From Theocolax elegans (lineage: Eukaryota > Arthropoda > Insecta > Hymenoptera > Cerocephalidae): a stretch of DNA of 64,000 bases. The notes under the pieces are model-generated. The model saw only the letters and a program-made list of their open reading frames with translations, was not told where the DNA came from and made no database searches. Shown here piece by piece: positions 33,085-45,767 of this stretch. The stretch's first letter is position 1; the number at the start of each line of letters is the position of its first letter. The DNA is taken from the NCBI GenBank assembly GCA_026168455.1, contig CM047429.1, forward strand, positions 4,553,125 through 4,617,124, written 5' to 3'. The position numbers were made by a program, and so were the translations under genes.

Positions 33085-33333
33085 TTAGATGATTTTCACC
33101 CATGTAGGATTGTCAGGTAGCGTTACTTTAGCCATTTGACAACAACTTGAAAATAATTTATTTTTATTGTATTCACATGAAAAATTTTTTGCATGGCAAT
33201 ATTTACAAATTTCAGACATTGTACCAAAATAATTTTCAATTATTAAAGATTCATTAAAATAATTATTTGCTATTTTACCATCATAAATATTATTTTTATT
33301 TTTTTTTTTTACTCTTAAGTTCTGCAATAACAT
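33085..33333 (-). pseudogene. Helitron Rep/helicase N-terminal zinc-finger remnant
   Basis: An 82-codon frame containing YFGTMSEICKYCHAKNF, then SSCCQMAKVTLP. The spacing of Cys-x2-Cys, a Lys/Asn-rich gap, Cys-Cys and a hydrophobic Lys-Val-x-Leu-Pro motif resembles the zinc-binding start of Helitron proteins (usually CxxC...CCxxGKVxLP). Nothing of the Rep or helicase domains follows, so this is a fragment. Confidence 0.5.
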
Positions 33334-34037
33334 CTAATTTTTTTTTTAAATGAGAAGTAGCATTTTCATTTATTGACTCATTATCATGAACTTGAGTTTT
33401 TTAAAAAGAGTTAAAATAGGGTAAGGTGAGGGAATTAAAGGAGGATGGGTAGTTGACCTGGAGGTCATCCTGACAACCTGGACATCGTCCTCGGGAAGTG
33501 ACATTATTTTTTTGTTTTATAATTTTTTTGTTTAATTTCATTTTCCCTCTGCGATTACAGGCTTGGGACTGACATATATTGTTCATATATTTTGTTCAGT
33601 TCATATATTTTGTTCAATATATATTGTTCATTTATTTTGAAATTTTGAGTGCTACTCTTTAAAGGTGCTATTTATATGCATATTTGTAAATATTTGAATT
33701 AAGTGTGCACTTTAGATATGATTTTTTTTATTAATTAATTTATTTTTAACGCTTTGTTAAAAACTTAGCAATATTAGCGCTACGCTTTAAAGGTGCTGCT
33801 TCAATTTTTGAATTGTTCTATTGATGATTTATTTTAAAATTTTGAGCGCTACTCTTTAAAGGTGCTGCTTATATGTATATTTGTAAATATTTGAATTAAG
33901 TGTGCACTTTAGATATGATTTTCTTTATTAATTAATTTATTTTTAACGCTTTGTTAAAAACTTAGCAATATTAGCGCTACGCTTTAAAAGTGCTGCTTCA
34001 ATTTTTGAATTGTTATGTTGTTGCTTTATTTTTTTTT

Positions 34038-34252
34038 ACCTCCGGGTCATCTGGACATCGTCTACTGGTAAGTAGTGTACCACCCTGCTTGAATATGCAA
34101 AAAAAATTGTCACTTCCTGAAGACGATGTCCAGGTGGTCAGGGTGACCTCCGGGTCATCTGGACATCGTCTACTGGTAAGTAGTGTGCCACCCTGCTTGA
34201 ATATGCAAAAAAAATTGTCACTTCCTGAAGACGATGTCTAGGTGGTCAGGGT
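34038..34252. repeat. Inverted 108-bp minisatellite array, about 2 units
   Basis: Reverse complement of the array units at 30301-31005. With 34253-34447 it forms the right-hand inverted counterpart of the element's 5' region. Confidence 0.93.
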
Positions 34253-34449
34253 ACACCCCATACCACCACCCCTTCCCCCTTCAAATTTTACCCCTTTTAA
34301 AAAAACAACTAAAAACATTAACCCTCAACAGTGCGTCAAAAAACATGTGATACATCTATTTATCAAAAAATATCGTCACATCGACAATTACGTCACACAA
34401 ATAGATTGACGTCACAGAAACGGAGAAAGGTTTTTGATGGAATTTAATT

Positions 34450-34570
34450 TTTATTAACTTTAACTTTAACTTTAATTTTTTCTATTATATATTTTTAATA
34501 TTTAATTTATTTAAAAAAAATAATAAAAAATAAATAAATAAATAAATAAATTAAAAAATAATAAATTAAC
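34450..34570. repeat. AT-rich simple repeats
   Basis: (TTTAAC)n-like run followed by (AAAT)n. The same block is at about 39000-39125 in copy B. Confidence 0.85.
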
Positions 34571-35402
34571 TTTAATTTAATTTTTTTTTTATATTTATAG
34601 AATTTTTAATTCAAATGTTGAGTAATCGATAGGTGAAAATCAATCATTAATAATTATAAATAGTATTTTATTTTAAATTTTTATTTAATAAAATTTTCTA
34701 TTTTTCATGATTTTTATTTTTTGACATGATCAATTTACGAGAAATTGCCCATATATACATGTAAAATCTAAATGAGCATAAATTAAAGGTTACCTAATTA
34801 TCTTTTTTTATTGTATTCATACAATTGTAATTTTATTTATTTTTTCACATATAATAATTACAAAGAAAATAAGGTTGGACAACGCCATAAGAATAATAAT
34901 AATAATCTAAAATCAAAGAGTGTTTTAATTGAAGAATAATAAAATCCGATTATTATTGTAATTATGTGCATTAAAAAATAGACAATAATAAATGTTAACA
35001 AATAAGTAAGATTATTATTACTTACTATTAATATATTATATTTATCTAAACTTTGAAAATGAAAAATTAAATCTAATAACTTTATAACTTCATATAGTTT
35101 AAATGTTTTCCTAATGATTAATATTGATACAACAAAATAAATCAAAAGTTAAATCGACCGAGGGAGCGTTAGCGACCGAGGTATTTGTTGCTAGTATTAT
35201 ATTAAGCTGCTTCCATCAAAAACCTTTCTCCCTTTCTGTGACGTCAATCTATTTGTATGACGTAATTGTCGAAGTGACGATATTTTTTGATAAATCGATG
35301 TATCACATGTTTTTTGACGCACTGTTGGGGGTTAATGTTTTTAGTTGCTTTTTTAAAAGGGGTAAAATTTGAAGGGGGAAGGGGTGGTGGTATGGGGTGT
35401 AC

Positions 35403-35888
35403 CCTGACCACCTAGACATCGTCTTCAGGAAGTGGCAATTTTTTTTGCATATTCAAGCAGGGTGGCACACTACTTACCAGTAGACGATGTCCAGATGACC
35501 CGGAGGTCACCCTGACCACCTGGACATCGTCTTCAGGAAGTGACAATTTTTTTTTGCATATTCAAGCAGGGTGGTACACTACTTAACAGTAGACGATGTG
35601 CAGATGACCCGGAGATCACCCTGACCACCTGGACATCGTCTTCAGGAAGTGACAATTTTTTTGCATATTCAAGCAGGGTGGCACACTACTTACCAGTAGA
35701 CGATGTCCAGATGACCCGGAGGTCACCCTGACCACCCGGACATCGTCTTCAGGAAGTGACAATTTTTTTTGCATATTCAAGCAGGGTGGCACACTACTTA
35801 CCAGTAGACGATGTGCAGATGACCCGGAGGTCACCCTGACGACCTGGACATCGTCTTCAGGAAGTGACAATTTTTTTACATATTCAAG
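35403..35888. repeat. 108-bp minisatellite array in Helitron copy B
   Basis: About 4.5 units, more diverged than the arrays in copy A, with small indels that interrupt the open minus-strand frame. Confidence 0.93.
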
Positions 35889-37209
35889 CAGGTTGGCAAT
35901 TCAGAAACTTTTAAAGGACGATTTCATTTCTAGAATCTCGGTAGTCTAAAGGTTAAAATGTAAAGTTTCCAAACCGAAAATATATATATGTGATTTGTGT
36001 TAATAGTATTTTGAGTAATAAATACCAAATACACTATAATTTTTTCCCTTGAATAAGAATAGAGTACAATCTTGTTTCCAAAACTTTCTTTTCTAAAAAA
36101 ATGCAAGGTTAAGAAAATACTCATTAGGTATAAAGCAATAGATATATTCCTACCCAGACAGCACTTCATATTGCAGCGATATTGTTGGAATAATGTCATA
36201 TTGCTACAATATTGTCAACATACATTGTCTGATTTTAGTATTTTATTAATTAATGAACGCATTAATGAGGATAATAATTTAAGCTAAAGAATTGTTGTAT
36301 TGTCTTATGTTTTGACGAAAATTCGTACTATATTTCGAATTACCTATAACCAAATTTTTTAATTCTTTTGGATATGTGGGTGAAAATCATTTAACGTGCA
36401 CAATTGTGTAATAGTGAAATATATCCCATTATATCATATATAAAATTACGAATAATATATTCTAAGTACAATATATGTAATTTAATGTAAGTCAGCCGTG
36501 AAACTTGATAAAAGTTGATTTTATTGCCAAGTTTAAGTTGCTTAAAGTTTGAAATGTAACGTCCCCTGGCTGTAAGAAGGCCATAATCGCATATTAACTG
36601 GTGCGATTATAGGCGTATTTCTTTATTTCAAAAACGGGTTCAAAACTTAATTGTTCATTTTGATAACCACAATTAAAATCAAGTTGAAAATCTGAACATT
36701 TACTGATTTTTGAAGTGCACTGAACTTGCTGAACTTTGTAACAAACTTGTTATTAATAATAGCTGTGTTATGATTAATGTCTTTAAAATTAATTGTAAAC
36801 ATAAAACATTTTTCTGACGAGGAAAATTGTTAACTTTTGGTTTACTTTAGAGGTAAAAATTTTTTTTTTAATATTTCATGATGTTAAGCAAAAAATACGG
36901 GCATGTTTTTGTGGTAATTCAGCGGTTATCTTTTTTAATGTAATTCCTCTGGTAGAGTATAATTGGAAAACTAATAAATTTTTTAAAACCAATTCATAGA
37001 GTAAATTTCAGATAAAGTAACTACATAAAAACAGTATTATTCCGATGTGGAAATTTTGAATGTTAACGTAATAAAATTTAAAAAACAATCTATGTAATCT
37101 CCCCTGGCATGTAACATCCCCTGTCCAAATTTCTTTTATAACAAATAATCGATGCTGATCATTACATGCTTTACTGTTTTGACTAAAAATAAACATTATT
37201 TCTTATCAA

Positions 37210-37398
37210 TTGTTTTCTCCATTCAAAGGAACTATGCGAGTTCATCAATGGAAATGGAGTAGATGTGAGCCCCAAAAAATTAATTTTAATGAAGTAAGTT
37301 GTTACGAATGTAATTTGAATAGACAATGTGAACATTATCAATTAGGGTCGATCTCGTACGAAAATAAAACTCAGAAAAAGAGTAAAATTGTTATTTAA
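37210..37398 (+). CDS. Small open frame, copy B
   Basis: Counterpart of 32326-32514 with a Thr to Met difference near the start; same unexplained Cys pattern. Confidence 0.35.
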   Translation: MFSPFKGTMRVHQWKWSRCEPQKINFNEVSCYECNLNRQCEHYQLGSISYENKTQKKSKIVI

Positions 37399-37606
37399 GA
37401 TAAAAGAAGTCACTACTAAAAGAAATAATAAAAATATATAATTTATATTACAAATATAAAAATTATGTTAAATTGATTATATGGAAACATTGCATATATT
37501 TTATAAATGGAAGAATTTGTTAATTAATTTTTTTTATTGTTATTATCAATTAGGTATAGTTATATTCAATGTATACTCCATAAAATATGTTTATTAAAAC
37601 TTTCTA

Positions 37607-37741
37607 TCCCTATTACAAAATCTCACGTGAAAAATTGATTTTTTATTATTTAGCAAATTTAAACACCTCCAATTGAAATATCACATGAGATTTTGGCATG
37701 AAATCTCACTTGAGATCTCACGTGAGATTTTGTATTAGGGA
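37607..37741. mobile_element. 135-bp MITE, copy B
   Basis: Counterpart of 32736-32870 at the same place in the second Helitron. Confidence 0.75.
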
Positions 37742-37957
37742 TGTATTCAAGATGTTTATGTTTTATATATCAAAATATATGTAATTCCCCTGGAATGTAA
37801 AAATTAAAAATCTTCAATACGTTGAGTAAATCAACTGATCCTGTATGCCCACTGTAAACAGGTACTCTAGAAACTGTAATTGGTCCAGTAGAGAAACCAA
37901 AAATATATAATTTTTTTCATTTTGTTTTCTTGCATATCGCAACGTCAAATGTTCACG

Positions 37958-38206
37958 TTAGATGATTTTCACCCATGTAGGATTGTCAGGTAGCATTACT
38001 TTACCCATTTGACAACAACTTGAAAATAATTTATTTTTATTGTATTCACATGAAAAATTTTTTGCATGGCAATATTTACAAATTTCAGACATTGTACCAA
38101 AATAATTTTCAATTATTAAAGATTCATTAAAATAATTATTTGCTATTTTACCATCATAAATATTATTTTTATTTTTTTTTTTTACTCTTAAGTTCTGCAA
38201 TAACAT
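37958..38206 (-). pseudogene. Helitron zinc-finger remnant, copy B
   Basis: Same 82-codon frame as 33085-33333. Here the motif reads SSCCQMGKVMLP, one residue closer to the usual GKV form. Confidence 0.5.
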
Positions 38207-38695
38207 CTAATTTTTTTTTTAAATGAGAAGTAGCATTTTCATTTATTGACTCATTATCATGAACTTGAGTTTTTTAAAAAGAGTTAAAATAGGGTAAGGT
38301 GAGGGAATTAATGGAGGATGGGTAGTTGACCTGGAGGTCATCCTGACAACCTGGACATCGTCCTCGGGAAGTGACATTATTTTTTTGTTTTATAATTTTT
38401 TTGTTTAATTTCATTTTCCCTCTGCGATTACAGGCTTGGGACTGACATATATTGTTCATATATTTTGTTCAATATATATTGTTCATTTATTTTGAAATTT
38501 TGAGTGCTACTCTTTAAAGGTGCTGCTTATATGTATATTTGTAAATATTTGAATTAAGTGTGCACTTTAGATATGATTTTTTTTATTAATTAATTTATTT
38601 TTAACGCTTTGTTAAAAACTTAGCAATATTAGCGCTACGCTTTAAAGGTGCTGCTTCAATTTTTGAATTGTTATGTTGTTGATTTATTTTTTTTT

Positions 38696-38802
38696 ACCTC
38701 CGGGTCATCTGGACATCGTCTACTGGTAAGTAGTGTGCCACCCTGCTTGAATATGCAAAAAAAATTGTCACTTCCTGAAGACGATGTCTAGGTGGTCAGG
38801 GT
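38696..38802. repeat. Inverted 108-bp unit in Helitron copy B
   Basis: One unit in reverse orientation, the counterpart of 34038-34252. Confidence 0.9.
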
Positions 38803-38999
38803 ACACCCCATACCACCACCCTTTCCCCCTTCAAATTTTACCCCTTTTAAAAAAAAACAACTAAAAACGTTAACCCCCAACAGTGCGTCAAAAAACATGT
38901 GATACATCTATTTATCAAAAAATATCGTCACATCGACAATTACGTCACACAAATAGATTGACGTCACAGAAAGGGAGAAAGGTTTTTGATGGAATTTAA

Positions 39000-39125
39000 T
39001 TTTTATTTAACTTTAACTTTAACTTTAATTTTTTCTATTATATATTTTTAATATTTAATTTATTTTTAAAAAAATAATAAAAAATAAATAAATAAATAAA
39101 TAAATTAAAAAATAATAAATTAACT
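39000..39125. repeat. AT-rich simple repeats, copy B
   Basis: Counterpart of the simple-repeat block at 34450-34570. Confidence 0.8.
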
Positions 39126-39746
39126 TTAGTTTTATTTTTTGTTTATATATATAGAACTTTTATCCTCCAAATGTTGAGCAATCGATAGGTGAAAATCAAT
39201 CATTAATAATTATAAATAATATTTTATTTTAAATTTTTATTTAATAAAATTTTCTATTTGTCATGATTTTTATTTTTTGACATGATCAATTTACGAGAAA
39301 TTGCCCATATATACATGTAAAATCTAAATGTGCATAAATTAAAGGTTACCTAATTATCTTTTTTTATTGTATTCATACAATTGTAATTTTATTTATTTTT
39401 TCACATATAATAATTACAAAGGAAATAAGGTTGGACAACGCCATAAGAATAATAATAATAATATAAAATCAAAGAGTATTGAAGAATAATAAAATCCAAT
39501 TATCATTGTAATTATGTGCATTAAAAAAATAGACAATAATAAATGTTAACAAATAAGTAAGATTATTATTACTTAGTATTAATTTATTATATTTATCTAA
39601 ACTTTGAAAATGAAAAATTAAATCTAATAACTTTATAACTTCATATAGTTTAAATGTTTTCCTAATAATTAATATTGATACAACAAAATAAATCAAAAGT
39701 TTAAATCGACCGAGGGAGCGTTAGCGACCGAGGTATTTGTTGCTAG

Positions 39747-41041
39747 TTTACCATTATTTTAAATTAAGTAATTTCTCATGATATTAAACTCACTATATTG
39801 AATAGCGTCTATTTTTTAAAATTAAATTTTCATTGTTAGTGTTAAAATAACTCATTATATAAATAAACCAAATATTTCCCAATATATCTCCATAATTTTA
39901 TCAACTAATTGGTGTGTTTAAATGTATGTTGTAACCACTATTAAATTAAGCAATAAGTAAAACAGTTATTGGTAGCTAACAAGTAAACCTACTATATATA
40001 CTTCTATGGAGGTTGAATGCAGGAACACTTGTGGCTTTGTGTTTATACAATTTTGATTGATTTACATTTTTATTGAACTTCATTATAAATGCAATTGTAA
40101 ATATGTTCTATTTGTACTAAATATATACATTACAATATTGATAATTACTATGGTATGGTTCAATAGCTGCCAATAACACATTGTAATAACATATTAATTT
40201 ATTCCAGTTTTTTTGCAGCTTTTCTAATTGGTCGTCCACTCTGTAATTTGCAGGATGATATTTTGTAACATGATAGCTTGGAGCATAACCTCTTTTTCTC
40301 AAATTTCATGATTTCTTTATAATGCTGAATATTTGTTGTATGCTCAATTGATCTTGGACATTTTTTTTCCTTAAATATCATGTAATTTGCAGAAAAAAAA
40401 GTGGTTTGCAATTTGTACATTGATTTAGCCAATTTTGAGATATAAAAGGTTAAAAGTTAAGAAAAAAATAAAAAACATGACAAAATTACTATTTTTAACC
40501 TTGAATGTCTCTGAAATTATTAAATTTTGGCCTCTAAAAATTTAGACCATCATCCAAAACATGTAGAAGATATTGTCAAGGAAAAAAATTTTTTTGTCTC
40601 TTTGACAGAGAATCACCCGTATACACATACACACACATATATATAGTATACTGTATATAAAAATATTAGTACTGTGTTGCTTTTATTGAAAAAAAATGTA
40701 TTTTTTACACATTGCTATTGTACAGTGTATCCAAAAAGTAACGAGATATTTAAAGAATGTCCCAACGTGTACTTTAACCTGAGAAAATTCTAAGTGTTTC
40801 ATAACTTTTTGCACACCTTGTATAAAAAAATATTAAATGAATAAAAATGTACTAGCTACAATTTGTTTTAAATCTGATACATCAGTATTGTTAAATATTT
40901 TAATTATTATATTTTTACACAATATAAACGATTGATGCTGATGGATTTAAGATACAAAACAAATGACAAAAATAAAACAATGTATTTCTTTAAATTATCC
41001 GAATAAATATAATGAAAATCTTAAAAATTTAAACAAAAGTG
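39747..41041. other. Non-coding stretch between Helitron and hinfp
   Basis: Mostly AT-rich. About 40430-40640 is a half copy of a repeat ending GAGAATCACCCGTATA, related to 56100-56440. A minus-strand open frame at 40199-40432 has a plausible amino-acid mix but no recognisable domain. The final roughly 200 bases before 41042 should contain the hinfp 3' untranslated region. Confidence 0.45.
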
Positions 41042-43030
41042 TTATGTCAATATTATGGGAGGTTCTGCTGACTGAGGTAATTCAGTAGTTTCTTGTGTTT
41101 CAATGATTTTGCTATTTATAATGTTACCATGTTCATCTATCTCTTCAATTGATATCAAAATATTTGGGATTGTAGGCATTAATTTAACAATTATGAAATT
41201 TTCAGCAACATCTTGGTGTTCCTAAAATTTTAATTGTTATAGATAAAAATTTAATAAAAATTATTGATTAATATTATATAAAATTAAATGTACATCTTGA
41301 TTAACATTTTGTGATAATTCTTCGATTAAAGAGTCATCCGTAGGACTTGAATCTTGTATCTCCTTAGTTGACGATACATTTTCATCAATACTTTCATATC
41401 TAATTGACTGAAGCCTGTAGCATCCATCATCTTCAAGTACATATTGGAAACGTTTGTGACCGCTTAACCATTGCAAATGGTGTGCTTCAATTAGATGTCT
41501 AGTAAGTCTATAGCTTTTTCTATATTTAATAGGACATTCGTGACAACAATACCATCGTACTTCTAGTGTATGAATTTTTTCTACGTGTCTGCATAATCAA
41601 TTAATAAGAAAAAAATAATTTAATTTGTAATAAATAATAATAAATTTATTATGTAATAAAAATTATTGTTTTACCTATCTAAAGTGTATGCATTCTTGCA
41701 AGAATACAAACACCCTTCAACATTACAAATATAGGTCGCTCCTGGTGTGTGTAATGTCATATGTGAATCAAGATCTTGCTGTGTTTTAGCAGCATGAGTA
41801 CATATGGTGCAAGCAAATTTTCTAGTTGTTGTATGTCTATAAAGTATGTGTTTAGCTAGACCAGAAGGAGATTCACAGCTCATGTTACAAATATCACATT
41901 TATAATGGAAGATGTGATTTCTCATATGTTCTCTTAAAATCCCTTCAGTAGGATAAAATTTATTGCAATGAGAACATTGAAACCCTTGTACTGAAATCAT
42001 AATTTTGTAAATTTGATTATTATAAAAGGAATGTATAATGAACTTATATTAACCTTCTAAAGGAATCTGTCGTTTGCAATGATCATGAAATTTTGTATTA
42101 GATGCGAACATTGTTCCACAATTAGGACAAGCAATAATTTTTTCTTTAGTATGAACTCTTATATGCTCTCTAAGCTTATATAAACTAGGATATATGGTTT
42201 TACATCCAGTCCATAGACATGGAATTCCACCTTCAACTTTATTGCCTCGTGGATTATTTTCTACATGAATTAACACATGATAAAGATATAATTGATAATT
42301 GTTAAAGCTTTTTCCTTTACAGTCTTCCCAATGACATTCGTGTGTAGGTAATGAGTCCAAAATATTTTTCCAATCTGAATCACGGCGACATTTCTAGGAT
42401 AAAATTAAAACAATTTCATTGCAATATATTCATAAAAATACATAGAAGATATCTATAAAAATAATAATTTACAAATTTATTATTTGTTTGTTTTAACTTA
42501 TTTTAACAATATTGACATTATTGTTAATTATAGAATAAATCACTTACTGGAAGCTTTGTCCTTCCTCTAACGTTGATTCCTATGCTTTTCAGCTTTGTAT
42601 GAAATGCATGATAATTAACATGCCGCATTATATCAACAACAATATTACTTTCATAAGTACAACCAGACCACAAGCAAACATAAACTTCTTTGTCAAGTGT
42701 AATTCTTATATCTAATGTTGTAATATGATTAGCAACATGTTTTGTAAAAGTATCAATCGATGAACTATTAAAATTACAACTTTTCCACTCGCATTGCAAA
42801 TCTAATTTTTCAGCTTTTATTTGGATACCTAATTTTCTTCTTTTCGAACCACATACAGAAACAGAGTCAAATTCAGAATCGGTTTCTATAAATTCTTCTA
42901 TTTCGCTTTCTAACTTGTGTTTTTTACTATGTTCATTTATGAATGATACATTTTTTACACTTTTGACCCACACATTGCATCTTTCTTGAGCATCTTTACT
43001 TACCATAAGAGGATCAATTGTCTCGTTCAT
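41042..43030 (-). CDS. Hinfp: Histone H4 transcription factor (HINFP/MIZF), C2H2 zinc-finger protein
   Basis: Five exons read leftward, all GT-AG with consistent phases: 43030-42548, 42393-42054, 41990-41675, 41588-41294 and 41221-41042, giving 537 residues. In animals HINFP binds the promoters of histone H4 genes and drives their S-phase transcription. An acidic, Lys-rich N-terminus is followed by a series of C2H2 fingers, many of the WxxC type typical of this family (CEWKSC, CLWSGC, CHWEDC, CLWTGC), then regular fingers (CPNCGTMF, CSHCNKFY, CDICNMSC, CTICTHAA, CNVEGCLYSC, CCHECPIKYR). After the fingers comes SGHKRFQYVLEDDGCYRLQSIRYES, close to the conserved HINFP tail, shown here only as its key residues SGH, DGxxRLQ and RYES. 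The last exon, acidic and Ile/Glu-rich, ends at TAA 41042-41044. Confidence 0.93.
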
Positions 43031-44234
43031 TCTTAATTATTTTGCAAATATATGTTAATGATAAATTAACATAATATATTAAAAGAGGATACTAAAAAAT
43101 TATATTCTATAAATATCCTTGTTATTTTATAATAGGTGCATATTTATATAGTAAATAATTTACAAAAGCATATAATATTTTGATAATGAGAAACTTTTAC
43201 TTATGTCTCTACATACTATTTGTAAAATATATACTAGTGAAGATTCATTATTAATTAATCATACCTGATTTATTACGTAACTATTCTGATTTCTAGTGAT
43301 TTCTAATAATTTCTTGAGTATTCATAAATCAAGAATTTTTGATTATTTACTTGCATAGGTCGGGTAGTACTTGTCTGTTCAATATTCCAGATTCAATCTC
43401 AGTACTTATAGAAAGATACAAATTCGACACGAAAGAAATACTAATTAGATTTTATTAATTAGCTGAGTTTATGAAAATAATTTTCATAATTCGCCCAGTG
43501 TCGAAATTACTAGAAATAAATTCTTCTTCTTCTTCTTTGGTTAGGTTGGCACCAATATTTGTATGGCCATCAACAATTTAGAAATAAATTAAAAAGTAAA
43601 TTTCTTGAATTACAAATCGATTTTGTCGATGATGTAACGACATCGAATGAGCGTGGTTATACTTACGTTTACGTATTAAACTCAAAGGTAAAATACACCA
43701 CACCCCTCCCAGCAGTCCCAGCCGTAAAATATATGATATTGTAAATAAAAAATATATATATCGACAGGCCTCTAATTGCACAGTTTATTAATAATGTTTA
43801 TTAAATTTGTACAGTTATATATTTTGCAGAAAAAATATTGAAAATCTGGGGAAATACAAAATGTTTAAACACGTGTAACTTAGCTCCTATAAAGGTGCAA
43901 TTTCATGCTATCGACGAAATGCTGTAATGCTGGAAATGCAGTCTACTCTATATATTTTTCGTCTATGGCCAATTCAAATTTCCGTGTATTTTTGAAACTT
44001 TAAACGTGACGCTACAATGTTCAAACTGATCTAACTTTGCAGCTTCGCAGCGTAACGTACTTAAGCGGCACTTTAAAAAGATTCAAGCTGCAATTATATT
44101 TAAATTAGTATTAATTTTAATTATAATGCTTAATAAGTAAAATATCTACAATAGAAATGGAAGATTTTGAGATAAATATGTATTTTATTATCGATAAATA
44201 TATGTGACGTTTACTTTGTTATAAATCTTGTAGG
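43031..44234. other. Non-coding stretch upstream of hinfp
   Basis: AT-rich. The hinfp promoter should lie within about 43031-43350, with no clear core motif. A 61-codon open frame at 43559-43744 has no recognisable features. Nothing else is seen. Confidence 0.45.
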
Positions 44235-44251
44235 TTTTTGGATTTGGAAAT

Positions 44252-45767
44252 TTGGAATTTTTTGATAAAAAATATCATAATAATTCTCTTACACAGACGG
44301 ACACGACATTACCAAAAATTTACGGACAACCTAAAATACATAAACCTGATATTCCACTAAGACCAATCGTATCGAGTATAGGTAGTCCTACGTATATATT
44401 ATCTAAATTTATTGATAAAATTATTACAAATAGTGTTAATAATGCAAAATCTTTTGTCAAAAATAGTAAAGATTTAATTGATAAAATTAAAAACTGTGAC
44501 ATACCTGATCAATATATTTTAGTTTCCTTAGATGTAGTTTCTCTTTTTACTAATATTCCTTTAGATTTAGTTATAAAGAGCATAGAAAAAAGATACCACT
44601 TAATTTTAACGAAATATAATATTCCACTGAATGAATTAATCTGTATCGTAAACTTTTTAATGAATAATACTTTTTTTCAATGGAATAATAAATATTATCA
44701 ACAAACTTTCGGTTCTCCAATGGGAAGTCCAGTTAGTCCAACTTTTGCAAATTTAGTTATGAGTGATTTAGAAGAAGAATGTTTAGATAAATTAGACTTT
44801 AAACCAGTTTTTTACTACAGATATGTAGATGATACCATTATGTGTATTCCAGAAAATAAATTAGAATTAGTATTAAAAACATTTAATAATTATCACCAAA
44901 GATTAGTATTCACTTGTGAAAAAGAGAAAAATAGAAGTATTAATTTTTTAGAAGTGTCGTTAATTGTAACTGAGAATAATAAAATAATTACTAATTGGTA
45001 CAGAAAAAATACGTTTTCTGGTAGATTTTTAAATTTTGAGTCCAATCACACAACAGCTCAAAAAAAGGGCTATGATTTTTACTTTAGTTGACAAAGCTAT
45101 ACTTTTAGCATATAACAAATTCCATGAATCCAATATTGAAATAGTTAAAGAATTCTTAAAAATAAATAATTATCCTAGAGATTTTATTCATAATAATATA
45201 CGAAAGAGGTTGGAAAAAATAAGACATAATGAAGAAAAAAGTACTAGCAATCGTATTAATAATAATAAAAATTACATAACAACACTCTGTATTCCTTATA
45301 TACCTGATTTTTATGAAAAAACCAAAAGTTCTTTGAAATATAACAATATTAGAGTGGTACCAAAAATTCCTAATAACTTTAACAGTATCATTGTGAGAGG
45401 AAAAGATAAAAATTCCAGAGACTCCGAAACTAATGTAGTGTATAGAATAAAGTGTAAAGATTGTAATTCGGCATATATTGGAGAAACTAAACGACAGTTA
45501 AAATGTAGAATAAAGGAACATATATCTAATACAAAGAAATCAAACAATCAATATGTAATTAATGATCATATTAGTGATTATAATCATTCTTTTGATTTTG
45601 AAAATGTAAAAATTGTTGATAAGGAATGCAATTGGAGAAAAAGAATTATATCTGAAATGCTTCATATTAAATTAGAAAATAATCCTATAAATGTAAAGGA
45701 AGATGTTAGAAATCTTAGTCATCACTATAATGATATTGTTAATAAAATGAAAGTAAATTATAGATAG
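44252..45767 (+). pseudogene. Penelope-type reverse transcriptase / GIY-YIG protein, frameshifted
   Basis: The first frame (44252-45091) holds the reverse transcriptase: PKIYGQPKIHK, DVVSLFTNIP, GSPMGSPVSPTFANLVM and the catalytic YRYVDDT. It is continued by the frame ending at 45767, with the GIY-YIG endonuclease (VVYRIKCKDCNSAYIGET, then the conserved Arg and EH). The two frames join at a run of seven A at about 45060-45066, so one base was lost or gained there, or the assembly is wrong by one base. Without that shift the C-terminal roughly 500 residues would be continuous. There is no start codon of the original protein. Confidence 0.9.

Larger units (their letters stand above)
30094..35194 (+). 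mobile_element. Helitron/Helentron-like element, copy A
   Basis: 5' end TATTATATTAAGCTGC at 30094. The 3' end is a GACCGAGG-repeat block (35149-35180), then GTATTTGTTG and CTAG at 35191-35194 followed by T, matching the CTRR-T end of rolling-circle elements. The similarity between copies A and B stops exactly after CTAGT, which supports the boundary. The 5' region carries a direct 108-bp array and the 3' region an inverted one (34038-34252), so the subterminal parts are inverted repeats (CCATCAAAAACCTTTCTCC words). The interior is non-autonomous and holds a zinc-finger remnant typical of Helitron Rep/helicase proteins, a small MITE and simple repeats. Confidence 0.75.
35195..39746 (+). mobile_element. 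Helitron/Helentron-like element, copy B, head-to-tail with A
   Basis: Starts immediately after the CTAG of copy A with ATTATATTAAGCTGC and ends with CTAG at 39743-39746 followed by T. It is highly similar to copy A along its length but has about 4.5 direct array units and one inverted unit, so array size is the main length difference. Direct head-to-tail junctions fit rolling-circle replication past the 3' terminus or repeated insertion at the element end. Confidence 0.75.

Noticed and set aside
40199..40432. Minus-strand 77-codon frame as a host gene exon
   Set aside because: Amino-acid mix is plausible, but there is no start context, no partner exon with matching phase and no known domain.
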